A DNA stretch of 64,000 nt from an uncultured Eubacteriales bacterium (GTDB lineage: Bacteria; Bacillota; Clostridia; Oscillospirales; Acutalibacteraceae): positions 97,854 to 161,853 of the forward strand of contig CAJUDG010000008.1 in NCBI GenBank assembly GCA_910584745.1, read 5' to 3'. Positions 1 to 6,977 of this stretch are shown here, piece by piece. Position 1 is the first letter of the stretch; every line of letters begins with the position of its first letter. The position numbers and the translations under genes are program-made. The notes beneath the pieces were generated by a model that was not told the DNA's origin, made no database searches, and worked only from the letters and a program-made list of their open reading frames with translations.

Positions 1-1
1 G

Positions 2-847
2 ATAAGCGACCTCTTTGACGATAAGGACGCTGTCTATGAGCGCATAGACCATGTGCTGGGGCTCAAGAACGTGCTGTATACCCAGCTCTACCATAGGGAG
101 CCCCTTGACAGGGACGATATCTATAATAAGCTCATGGAGTATAGGGAGATAGTGGCCCCATATGTTGCGGACACCACCACCCTGCTCTACAACGCTGTGA
201 AGGAGGGCAAGACCATCCTTCTGGAGGGCCAGCTGGGCTCCCTCCGGGACCCGGACATGGGCATATACCCCATGACCACCTCCTCGTCGCCCCTGGCGGG
301 CTTCGGCGCGGTGGGCGCGGGCGGCATACCCCCATACGCCATCGGGAAGATATACTGCGTGGTAAAGGCCTATTCCAGCGCCGTGGGAGCCGGGGAGTTC
401 GTCTCCGAGATATTCGGGGACGAGGCCGAGGAGCTTAGAAAGCGCGGCGGCGATAAGGGCGAGTACGGCGCCACCACCGGCCGCCCCCGGCAGGTGGGCT
501 GGCTGGACCTGGTTGCCGCACGGTACGGCTGCATGGTCCAGGGGGCCACGGACGTGGCCCTGACGGTGCTGGACGCTTTAGGGTATCTTGACGAGATACC
601 CGTCTGTGTGGCCTATGAGCTGGACGGAAAGCGCATAGACAGTTTCCCGCCCACGGCGAAGCTCAAGCGCTGCAAGCCCATCCTGGAGAAGCTGCCCGGG
701 TGGAAGTGCGACATAAAGGGCATAAAGAGGTACGAGGACCTGCCGGAGAACGCCAGAAGGTATGTGGAGTTCGCGGAAAAGCACCTGGGGGTGCCGGTGA
801 CCATGGTGTCCAACGGGCCCGCCAGGGAGGATATAATGTATAGGTAA
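2..847 (+). CDS. purA: Adenylosuccinate synthetase, 5'-truncated by window
   Basis: The frame is open from base 2, so the start and the N-terminal GTP-binding part lie outside the window; about 281 residues remain. PurA joins IMP and aspartate using GTP, the first committed step from IMP to AMP. Visible family motifs are REPLD, the VDTT-like stretch, YPMTTSSSP (family TYPFVTSSN), VVKAYSSAVGAG (family VVKAYTTRVG), the GATTGRPRQVGWLDLVA signature and the C-terminal VSNGPAREDI. The residues around the central loop differ somewhat from E. coli PurA but remain diagnostic. A hairpin with a T-run follows. Confidence 0.93.
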   Translation: MSDLFDDKDAVYERIDHVLGLKNVLYTQLYHREPLDRDDIYNKLMEYREIVAPYVADTTTLLYNAVKEGKTILLEGQLGSLRDPDMGIYPMTTSSSPLAGFGAVGAGGIPPYAIGKIYCVVKAYSSAVGAGEFVSEIFGDEAEELRKRGGDKGEYGATTGRPRQVGWLDLVAARYGCMVQGATDVALTVLDALGYLDEIPVCVAYELDGKRIDSFPPTAKLKRCKPILEKLPGWKCDIKGIKRYEDLPENARRYVEFAEKHLGVPVTMVSNGPAREDIMYR

Positions 848-863
848 GCTGTGATAGGAAGGG

Positions 864-894
864 AAAACAGTCTGGGGCGCTGGGCTGTTTTTTC
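864..894 (+). terminator. Rho-independent terminator after purA
   Basis: AACAGTC pairs with GGCTGTT (one G-T pair) around a roughly 10-base loop, and is followed directly by six T residues. It ends the purA transcript before the repeat and glmS. Confidence 0.6.
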
Positions 895-910
895 TTGGAG
901 TATTTTTAAA

Positions 911-999
911 GCCTACGGCGGCACAGGTCGCCGCCTACGGCAAGACCTTGGGGCTCTCGCCCCAAACCCTAGCAAGCTTAAGGCCAGCTTGACCGGCCA
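911..999 (+). repeat. Dispersed intergenic repeat family A, copy 1
   Basis: About 90 bp made of nested palindromes: a GGGGCTCTCGCCCC-type hairpin, CAAGCTTAAGGCCAGCTTG, and the end signature TTGACCGGCC. It lies between the purA terminator and the glmS ribosome-binding site. Related copies are at about 12.33, 13.80, 24.18, 35.99, 42.58, 47.44 and 54.59 kb. No ORF is evident inside; it looks like a REP/MITE-type element. Confidence 0.75.
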
Positions 1000-1017
1000 A
1001 GTATTGGAGGAATTATT

Positions 1018-2847
1018 ATGTGTGGTATAGTAGGTTACATTGGTGAGGAGCAGGCAGCTCCCGTGCTGCTGGAAGGGCTATCAAAGCTCGAGTACCGGGG
1101 CTACGACTCGGCAGGCGTGGCGGTGTACAACGACACCGGCCTGCACGTGGTGAAGTCCAAGGGGAGGCTTTCGGTCCTGGAGGGCATACTGGACAATGGG
1201 GAGAAGCTGCCCGGCACCGTGGGTATAGGCCACACCCGCTGGGCCACCCACGGCGCGCCCTCGGATGTGAACTCCCACCCCCAGGTCAGCGACGGCGGGC
1301 TCTTCGCCGTGGTCCATAACGGCATAATCGAGAACTATATGCAGCTAAAGGCCCACCTCATGCGCCGGGGAGTGGAGTTCGTCTCCGACACCGACACCGA
1401 GGTTGTGGCCCAGATGTTGGAGCACTACTATCGGGGCGACGTGCTGGAGGCCATCCGGCAGGTCACCCATAGGGTAGAGGGCAGCTACGCCCTGGGGATA
1501 ATCTGCGCCGACTGCCCGGAGAAGGTCTTTGCCGTTCGGAAGGACAGCCCGCTGATAGTGGGGCTCGCCAAAGGCCGGAACTTTATCGCCTCGGACGTGA
1601 CGGCCATTCTGGCCCATACCCGGGAGATAGTGCGCCTTCGTGACAGGGAGATAGCCGTGCTGACCCGGGAAGGGGCCAGCTTCTACGACGAGGAGCTGGA
1701 ACCCCTTGAGAAGCCCGTCGAGACCGTGGAGTGGGACGTGGCCGCCGCGGAGAAGGGCGGCTATGAGCACTTCATGATGAAGGAGATCTGCGAGCAGCCC
1801 GAAGCCCTTCGCAAGACCATCTCCCCGAGAATTAAAGAGGGCCGGATAGTTCTGGACGATTTAAAGCTGACAAAAGCTGATATCGAGAACATCAGCCGCG
1901 TGTACATCGTGGCCTGCGGTACCTCGTACCATGTGGGGGCCGTGGCGAAGTACGCCTTTGAGAAGCTTCTGCGTATGCCCATAGAGACGGACGTGGCCTC
2001 GGAGTTCCGCTATCGGGACCCCATACTGGACGAGAGGACCCTGGTCATAATTATCAGCCAGTCCGGCGAGACCGCCGACACCCTGGCCGCCCTGAGAGAG
2101 GCCAAGCGGCAGGGGGCCCGCACCCTGGCCATTGTGAACGTGGTGGGCAGCACCATCGCCAATGAGGCCGGCGATGTGCTCTACACCTGGGCCGGGCCCG
2201 AGATAGCCGTGGCTTCCACCAAGGCCTACAGCACCCAGCTGGCGGTGATATACCTTATCGCCCTGCATATGGCCCGGGAGCTGGGGACCGTGCCCGAAGG
2301 GGAGCTTGCGGGGTATGTGGAGTGCCTTGAGAGGCTGCCGGAGCTGGCAGAGACGGCGCTCAGTGATAAGGAGACCATACAGTATTTTGCGTCACAATAC
2401 TTTAATGCAAAGGATATGTACTTTATCGGCAGGAACGTGGACTATGCCGCGTCGTTGGAGGCCTCTTTGAAGCTGAAAGAAATATCATACATTCATTCCG
2501 AGGCCTATACCGGCGGGGAGCTGAAGCACGGTCCCATCTCCCTTATCGAGGAGGGCACCCTGGTGATAGCCATCTGCACCTGCGGGCGGCTGTTCGGCAA
2601 AATGGCGGCAAATATCCGGGAGGTCAAGGCCCGGGGGGCGGTGGTGCTGGGGCTTTGCACCGAGGAGTTCGCCGGGGAGATGAAGGGGGTCGCGGACTGG
2701 CAGTTCTGCGTGCCCAAGACCCCGGACTTCATGCTGCCGTCAATGAGTATTCTGCCATTGCAGCTCTTTGCCTACTATGTGGCGTCAATGAAGGGCTGTG
2801 ACATCGATAAGCCCAGGAACCTGGCAAAATCCGTCACGGTGGAATAA
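1018..2847 (+). CDS. glmS: Glutamine--fructose-6-phosphate aminotransferase
   Basis: 609 residues, full length for GlmS. It makes glucosamine-6-phosphate, the entry to peptidoglycan amino sugars. The N-terminal Ntn glutaminase starts MCGIVGYIG with the catalytic Cys right after Met; GHTRWATHG and DTDTE follow. Two SIS isomerase domains follow from about residue 285 (CGTSYHVG, SQSGETADT, then SLKLKEISYIHSEAY and ELKHGP), and the C-terminus is KSVTVE. GGAGG stands 8 bases before ATG. No glmS ribozyme core is recognisable in the roughly 120 bp upstream, which is mostly repeat A. Downstream genes are codirectional. Confidence 0.97.
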   Translation: MCGIVGYIGEEQAAPVLLEGLSKLEYRGYDSAGVAVYNDTGLHVVKSKGRLSVLEGILDNGEKLPGTVGIGHTRWATHGAPSDVNSHPQVSDGGLFAVVHNGIIENYMQLKAHLMRRGVEFVSDTDTEVVAQMLEHYYRGDVLEAIRQVTHRVEGSYALGIICADCPEKVFAVRKDSPLIVGLAKGRNFIASDVTAILAHTREIVRLRDREIAVLTREGASFYDEELEPLEKPVETVEWDVAAAEKGGYEHFMMKEICEQPEALRKTISPRIKEGRIVLDDLKLTKADIENISRVYIVACGTSYHVGAVAKYAFEKLLRMPIETDVASEFRYRDPILDERTLVIIISQSGETADTLAALREAKRQGARTLAIVNVVGSTIANEAGDVLYTWAGPEIAVASTKAYSTQLAVIYLIALHMARELGTVPEGELAGYVECLERLPELAETALSDKETIQYFASQYFNAKDMYFIGRNVDYAASLEASLKLKEISYIHSEAYTGGELKHGPISLIEEGTLVIAICTCGRLFGKMAANIREVKARGAVVLGLCTEEFAGEMKGVADWQFCVPKTPDFMLPSMSILPLQLFAYYVASMKGCDIDKPRNLAKSVTVE

Positions 2848-2870
2848 GAAGACCGAAGGGGGATGTTGAA

Positions 2871-3674
2871 ATGAGAGGGCAGGCCGAACGGCTTCTTAAC
2901 GTCAAAATGTTCGTCCTGGACATGGACGGCACCATATATCTTGGGGACCGGCTGTTTCCGTACACCAAGGGCTTTCTCCGGGCCGTGGAGGAATCCGGGC
3001 GGGAATACTGCTTTTTTACCAATAACAGCTCTAAAAACCGTGCCGCGTACCTTGAAAAGCTGCGCAAAATGGGCATAATAGTTCCCCCGGAGAAAATGCT
3101 CGTCTCGAACCAGGTGATACTGAGATGGCTCGGCGGGAACCGCCCGGGAAAGCGCGCCTATGTGGTGGGCACGGAGCCCCTTATGGAGGACTTCCGGCTG
3201 GCGGGGATAGAGCTTGACGATAGGGCCCCGGACTATGTGGTGCTGGGCTTTGACACCGGGCTGACCTATGATAAAATCAGCAAAGCCTGCCATTTTATCC
3301 GCAACGGCGCGGAGGTCTTCGGGGTGAACCCGGACCTTAACTGCCCGGTGGAGGGCGGCTTTATCCCGGACTGCGGGTCCATCGCGGCACTGGTGAGGGC
3401 CTCCACTGGGGTGCAGTGCGAGTTCTTCGGCAAGCCCTCCCGGCACACGCTGGACTATATATTGGAGCAGAGCGGCTATGGGCCCCAAGAAGTTGCGGTG
3501 GTGGGGGATAGGCTCTACACCGATATAGCCGTGGCGGCGGGCACGGATGTGACCTCCATACTTGTGATGAGCGGGGAGACCACCGAAGAAATGCTGGCAA
3601 ATTCTGATATAAAGCCCGACATAATCGCGGAAAACGTGGGCGAGGTCGGGGAATATCTGCGCGAAAAGCGGTGA
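2871..3674 (+). CDS. HAD-IIA family (NagD-like) phosphatase
   Basis: 267 residues. HAD motif I is FVLDMDGTIYLG, motif II FFTNNSSKN (the NagD TNNSS form), and motif IV VGDRLYTDIAVA, with a C2-type cap between. The family dephosphorylates small sugar or nucleoside monophosphates; the substrate here cannot be told. It is 23 bp after glmS with GGGGGA before ATG, so it is probably cotranscribed, which would fit amino-sugar phosphate turnover (inference). Confidence 0.9.
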   Translation: MRGQAERLLNVKMFVLDMDGTIYLGDRLFPYTKGFLRAVEESGREYCFFTNNSSKNRAAYLEKLRKMGIIVPPEKMLVSNQVILRWLGGNRPGKRAYVVGTEPLMEDFRLAGIELDDRAPDYVVLGFDTGLTYDKISKACHFIRNGAEVFGVNPDLNCPVEGGFIPDCGSIAALVRASTGVQCEFFGKPSRHTLDYILEQSGYGPQEVAVVGDRLYTDIAVAAGTDVTSILVMSGETTEEMLANSDIKPDIIAENVGEVGEYLREKR

Positions 3675-3725
3675 AAATAGCCCTATAGTAAATTCGGAAC
3701 GAACTTACTGTTAAGGAGGGCGTTT

Positions 3726-4082
3726 ATGGAGTATTTCAACGCGTTTTGGGTGGGCGGGGCCATATGCCTTGTGGGCCAGCTTCTCATTGACCTGACCAAG
3801 CTGACCCCCGCCCGGATAATGGTCACATATGTCACGGTGGGCGTGCTTTTGGGGGCCCTGGGGCTCTATGGCCCGGTGGTGGACTATGCCGGGGCCGGGG
3901 CCACGGTGCCGCTGTGCGGGTTTGGCTGGGCCCTGTCCGAGGGCGTGCGCAAGGCCGTGATAGAGCAGGGGTTCCTGGGGGCCTTCACCGGGGGCCTGAC
4001 CGCCGGGGCCGCGGGGACCACTGCGGCGGTGTTCTTCGGGTATCTTGCCGCGCTGGTGGCGAAGCCCAGGGATAAGTCATAA
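3726..4082 (+). CDS. spoVAE: SpoVAE-type spore membrane protein
   Basis: 118 residues, matching the usual length of SpoVAEb. It has about four membrane segments and a glycine/alanine-rich pattern: FWVGGAICLVGQLL at the start, the conserved central GFGWALSEGV, and the GLTAGAAGTTAAVFFGYL end. SpoVA proteins form the dipicolinic-acid channel of the spore inner membrane. It follows an AAGGAGG site and stands alone here, without spoVAC or spoVAD next to it. A strong terminator follows at once. Confidence 0.85.
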   Translation: MEYFNAFWVGGAICLVGQLLIDLTKLTPARIMVTYVTVGVLLGALGLYGPVVDYAGAGATVPLCGFGWALSEGVRKAVIEQGFLGAFTGGLTAGAAGTTAAVFFGYLAALVAKPRDKS

Positions 4083-4084
4083 GA

Positions 4085-4114
4085 AAAAGCCTCCGGGGTT
4101 GCCGGGGGCTTTTT
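4085..4114 (+). terminator. Rho-independent terminator after spoVAE
   Basis: AAAAAGCC...GGCTTTTT stem with an inner CCGG/CCGG pairing and a T-run. Confidence 0.85.
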
Positions 4115-4120
4115 GCGTGC

Positions 4121-4200
4121 AAGGGAAAAAGTTTTGTCCACTTTTACAAAAGTGGTGGGGGGTGGGGCAAAGCCCCACGACCTTATGCGGGCAAAACGCA
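4121..4200 (+). repeat. Dispersed intergenic repeat family B, copy 1
   Basis: Contains the family signature: AAGTTTTGTCCACTTTT, then the hairpin CCACTTTTacaAAAGTGG, then GGGGCAAAGCCCC. The palindrome GCGGGCAAA...TTTGCCCGC overlaps its right end. Related copies are at 6.8, 31.45, 34.13, 38.01 and 50.87 kb. Confidence 0.7.
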
Positions 4201-4230
4201 ACGCGTTTGCCCGCCCACCCGCCCCAGGAT

Positions 4231-4257
4231 TTTTTATAGGGGCTTCGCCCCTATAAA
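4231..4257 (-). terminator. Terminator of the aldo/keto reductase transcript
   Basis: Read on the minus strand, TATAGGGGC gaa GCCCCTATA is followed by an A/T-rich tail (AAAAAATCC). It lies 20 bp past the reductase stop. Confidence 0.6.
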
Positions 4258-4276
4258 TCCCAAGGGCAAAGGGCTT

Positions 4277-5194
4277 TTATGGCAGCTGATTCCCCGCCGC
4301 CAGATACAGCGCATACCAATCCTCTCTGGACAGCTCCACATCGCAGGCGCTGCAAATGTCCCTCAGCCGCTCGGCGTTTGTGCTGCCGGAGATGACCTGC
4401 ATCCCCGCCGGGTGCCGCAGTATCCAGGCCGTAGCCATGGCCTGCTCGCTGGCCCCATACTTCTTCGAGAGCTCCGTAAGTTTTGCGTTCAGCTCCGGGA
4501 ACTTCTCATTCCCCAGGAAAACCCCCTCGAAGAAGCCGTACTGGAAGGGGGACCAAGCTTGTACGGTAAGCCCGTGCAGGCGGCAGTAGTCCAGAATCTC
4601 GCCGTCCCGGTCGGGAGAGCCGGAAAACTCCGTGTTGGCGCAGATGGCGTGGTCTATCATGCCCGTGTGCATAAGGCCGAATTGCAGCTGGTTCGCCACA
4701 AGCTTCTGCCGAAGGCCCGACTGCAAGAGGTCCGTCTGCCGGGCGTTGAAGTTGCTTACGCCGAAGCGCTTCACCTTCCCTGCGGCCTCCAGCCGGTCAA
4801 AGGCCTCGCCAACCTCCTCGGGCTCCATAAGAGCGTCGGGCCGGTGCAGCAGCAGCACGTCAAGGCAGTCCACGTTAAGGCGGCTCAAAATGCCGTCAAC
4901 GCTCTCTAAAATATGCTCCTTAGAGAAGTCGTACATACCCTTCCTTATGCCGCACTTGCTCTGGACGACCATCTTCTCCCGCAGGCCGGGCTCCTCCCCG
5001 AGCACCTGCCCGAAGGTCGCCTCGCACTCGCCGCCGCCGTAGATGTCGGCGTGGTCGAAGAAGTTCACCCCGCAGTCCAGGGCCGTGTGGATGAACCGGG
5101 ACAGCTCCCCCTGGGAGAGGGCAGAAATGCGCATACAACCAACAGCGACAGCGGAGGCCCGTACCCCCGCGCCGCCCAAGTCAACATATTTCAT
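4277..5194 (-). CDS. Aldo/keto reductase
   Basis: 305 residues; NAD(P)H-dependent carbonyl reductase with a TIM barrel. The catalytic tetrad region is visible: FFDHADIYGGGECE (Asp and Tyr), VQSKCGI (Lys), VLLLHRPDALMEP (His). GVSNFNARQ and QLQFGLMHTGMID follow, then the cofactor segment ISGSTNAERL. The start MKYVDLGG is chosen because an AGGAGGT lies just upstream; a longer in-frame extension has no ribosome site. It is 16 bp downstream of a small membrane-protein gene and probably shares its promoter. Substrate unknown. Confidence 0.92.
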   Translation of the reverse strand: MKYVDLGGAGVRASAVAVGCMRISALSQGELSRFIHTALDCGVNFFDHADIYGGGECEATFGQVLGEEPGLREKMVVQSKCGIRKGMYDFSKEHILESVDGILSRLNVDCLDVLLLHRPDALMEPEEVGEAFDRLEAAGKVKRFGVSNFNARQTDLLQSGLRQKLVANQLQFGLMHTGMIDHAICANTEFSGSPDRDGEILDYCRLHGLTVQAWSPFQYGFFEGVFLGNEKFPELNAKLTELSKKYGASEQAMATAWILRHPAGMQVISGSTNAERLRDICSACDVELSREDWYALYLAAGNQLP

Positions 5195-5210
5195 AGGTAC
5201 CTCCTGTCTG

Positions 5211-5360
5211 TCACTGGATGGAACAGTCCAGATAGTGCTCCAGCTCCTCCTCATCCCTCTTGTGGTCCAGATACATCATCAGGGCCGTGACCGAGGCCGC
5301 CACGGCGGCGATGGCAGTGATAAGGCCGATAAAAAGCGCCAGTTTGGTTCCCTTTTTCAT
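5211..5360 (-). CDS. Small single-span membrane protein, unknown function
   Basis: 49 residues. The start MKKGTKLALF has GGAGGTG 8 bases upstream. One membrane helix (about residues 7-30: ALFIGLITAIAAVAASVTAL) is followed by a charged tail with HKRDEEELEH and a final CSIQ. It resembles the short TM-plus-acidic-tail proteins common in Clostridia, but I do not recognise a named family. It leads the operon with the aldo/keto reductase. Confidence 0.65.
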   Translation of the reverse strand: MKKGTKLALFIGLITAIAAVAASVTALMMYLDHKRDEEELEHYLDCSIQ

Positions 5361-5409
5361 TGAGCGGACACCTCCAAAAAACCAGATATGAATAATTGCT
5401 ATAACTATT

Positions 5410-5438
5410 ATAATACCCAAACAGCCGGGAAAAGTCAA
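5410..5438 (-). promoter_or_regulatory. Sigma-A promoter of small membrane protein/AKR operon
   Basis: On the minus strand: TTGACT, 17 bp, TATTAT. It lies just past the rpsT terminator and about 50 bp before the small protein's ATG. Confidence 0.75.
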
Positions 5439-5461
5439 GGCATTTTTGGGAAAAGGGCAAA

Positions 5462-5490
5462 GAAAAAAGGCCCGGCGGCCCATCGGGCCC
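5462..5490 (-). terminator. rpsT terminator
   Basis: Minus strand: GGCCCG...CGGGCC stem followed by TTTTTT. Confidence 0.7.
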
Positions 5491-5538
5491 CAAGCCTAGC
5501 TCCCCGCTGCTTAAAGAGAACCCATTATCAGAGCCCTC

Positions 5539-5799
5539 TTACGCCCCGGCGCGCAGCTTCTTGTCAAGAGCGGCCTTCCGGTGGGCGGCGTTGTTCTTAT
5601 GGATAATGCCCTTCGCGGCGGCCTGGTCGATCTTCTTGACGGCGGCGCGGACGGCGGCCTCTTTATCACCGGCATTGCTTTCGATAGCGGCGTTGGCCTT
5701 CTTTATCTGCGTCTTCAGGGCGGAATTCAGGGCCTTGTTCTGCAGGGTCTTTGTGGCGATGACCTTAACGCGCTTCTTGGCGGATTTGATGTTTGGCAA
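5539..5799 (-). CDS. rpsT: 30S ribosomal protein S20
   Basis: 86 residues, lysine-rich, with the S20 opening PNIKSAKKRVK and the ending HRKAALDKKL. I place the start at a TTG codon (so fMet-PNIKS) because AGGAGGTG lies 8 bases upstream and family members begin exactly there; an upstream in-frame ATG has no ribosome site. S20 binds 16S rRNA early in 30S assembly. The gene is monocistronic, with its own terminator. Confidence 0.93.
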   Translation of the reverse strand: MPNIKSAKKRVKVIATKTLQNKALNSALKTQIKKANAAIESNAGDKEAAVRAAVKKIDQAAAKGIIHKNNAAHRKAALDKKLRAGA

Positions 5800-5912
5800 G
5801 CGTAACACCTCCTTACCCATCTTTCATACTAGAGGTTATGATAACACAATCTGTGGGAAAATGCAAGTGTTTTTTCATGTGGACGCGCAAAGTGTTGGGC
5901 AAAAGAAAGTAT

Positions 5913-5941
5913 TTGACTAAAAACGGCGGATGGTGTAGAAT
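5913..5941 (+). promoter_or_regulatory. Promoter of Hol_Tox-type peptide gene (locus T1)
   Basis: TTGACT, 17 bp, TAGAAT. The transcript would carry a leader of about 130 nt before the ATG at 6077. Confidence 0.8.
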
Positions 5942-6076
5942 ATATATGCCCATAAAATGGGTGAGAGGACCTGACGAACAGAATATTGAGAACGGTGGAC
6001 GGTTGACCTTACCCGGTACACAGCACGACATACGCAAGACCTTGTTGCGAATCTTGTGGAAAGGGGGGTCTCGCTT

Positions 6077-6166
6077 ATGACAGCTTACGAGACTATGGCG
6101 ATCATGATGATGGTACTTCACATCGTCGTTGACCTACTTATAGCACTCAATAGCGAAAAAAAGTAA
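6077..6166 (+). CDS. Hol_Tox-like small membrane peptide, putative type I toxin (T1)
   Basis: 29 residues: MTAYETMAIMMMV, a hydrophobic stretch, then the charged end LNSEKK. It has the length, single predicted helix and Lys-rich tail of the holin-like toxin family (TxpA/BsrG-type type I toxins). AAGGGGGG lies upstream. The stop codon lies at the left arm of the terminator hairpin. A convergent antisense promoter stands 93 bp downstream. Family assignment is from pattern only; toxicity is inferred. Confidence 0.75.
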   Translation: MTAYETMAIMMMVLHIVVDLLIALNSEKK

Positions 6167-6198
6167 CCGCCCCCAAGCCAAGGATAGCGGTTACTTTA
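6160..6198. terminator. Bidirectional terminator of locus T1
   Basis: AAAGTAACCGC...GCGGTTACTTT works on both strands: ACTTTACG for the sense RNA and a run of T on the minus strand. It ends both the peptide mRNA and the antisense RNA. Confidence 0.8.
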
Positions 6199-6252
6199 CG
6201 CTAAAATCTGGCCAGCCGTCCGAAATATGATGTTCGTACAGGGCCTCTCTTT
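6160..6252 (-). ncRNA. Antisense RNA of locus T1 (putative antitoxin)
   Basis: Promoter on the minus strand: TTGACA (6282-6287), 17 bp, TATAAT (6259-6264). The RNA would be about 90 nt, starting near 6252 and ending at the shared hairpin. Its leader (6210-6250) is a near copy, in the same sense, of the peptide mRNA leader (5961-6008): both read GAGAGG-x-CCTG...ACGAACA...GGACGG-YTG-x-CC. Confidence 0.75.
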
Positions 6253-6347
6253 ACTTATATTATAACCGGGACCCTTTGTAATGTCAAGTCTGTGCTGCCG
6301 AAAATTATGACAGAATTGTAAACTGTAAAAAAATGTGAAAAAGCCCC

Positions 6348-6376
6348 TTGACTTTTCCTGACCATGTGGTTAGAAT
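6348..6376 (+). promoter_or_regulatory. Sigma-A promoter of groESL
   Basis: TTGACT, 17 bp, TAGAAT, directly abutting the CIRCE operator. Confidence 0.9.
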
Positions 6377-6380
6377 ATAG

Positions 6381-6407
6381 TTAGCACTTGAGAGAGCCGA
6401 GTGCTAA
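6381..6407 (+). promoter_or_regulatory. CIRCE operator (HrcA site)
   Basis: TTAGCACTT - 9 bp - GAGTGCTAA, one mismatch from the consensus inverted repeat. It sits over the groESL start site, so HrcA would repress the operon until heat shock. Confidence 0.95.
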
Positions 6408-6503
6408 AATTCAGAGAAAGCTGTTTTATTTTGGCTGTAAAAGGCCGAATCAGCGCCGCCCCGGGGCGCGGAAAAGCCGGGGAGAAAGGAAACGGTGTTT
6501 TAT

Positions 6504-6788
6504 ATGAAGATCAAACCCCTTTTGGACAGAGTGCTCATCAAGACGGAGGACGCGGAGGAGACCACAAAGAGCGGGATAGTGCTGGCGGCAAAGAGCGTTG
6601 AGAAGCCGCAGATAGCGCGGGTCATCGCGGTGGGTCCTGGCGGCGAGGTGGACGGCAAGGAGATAAAGATGTACCTTAAAGAGGGTGACAGGGTCATCTC
6701 CGCCAAGTACAGCGGCACCGAGGTGAAGGTGGACGGCGAGGAGTACACTATTGTAAAGCAGAGCGACATCCTGGCGGTCGTGGAGTAA
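6504..6788 (+). CDS. groES: Co-chaperonin GroES
   Basis: 94 residues. KIKPLLDRVLIK opening, mobile loop around TKSGIVLAA, the VGPGG turn, and the KYSGTEVKVDGEEY ending. It caps the GroEL ring during folding. I take the ATG at 6504 because the family starts MKIKPL; a GTG at 6495 is closer to the AAAGGA site and could be used, adding three residues. Controlled by CIRCE upstream. groEL follows after an unusually long 190-bp gap filled by repeat B. Confidence 0.95.
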   Translation: MKIKPLLDRVLIKTEDAEETTKSGIVLAAKSVEKPQIARVIAVGPGGEVDGKEIKMYLKEGDRVISAKYSGTEVKVDGEEYTIVKQSDILAVVE

Positions 6789-6805
6789 CCTGACGGCGAG
6801 CGAAA

Positions 6806-6940
6806 GTTAAAGTTTTCGTCCACCTTTTTCAAAAGGTGGTGGGGGTGGAGGGGGTGAAGCCCCTCCCCGCCGGAGGCCTTAAATGTACTGGGGGTACTTA
6901 GGGGCAAAGCCCCTGAGCCGCCGGAGGCCAAAATGCACTA
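6806..6940 (+). repeat. Repeat family B, copy 2 (composite)
   Basis: AAGTTTTCGTCCACC, the hairpin CCACCTTTTTcaAAAAGGTGG, a GGGG-tgaa-GCCCC block, then two GCCGGAGGCC units. It separates groES from groEL inside one operon. Confidence 0.7.
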
Positions 6941-6977
6941 AATAATTATATATAATAAATAGAAGGGACAGATTATC

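Noticed and set aside
895..1017. glmS ribozyme upstream of glmS
   Set aside because: The space is filled by repeat A and no ribozyme core is recognisable; glmS in this genome seems to lack it here.
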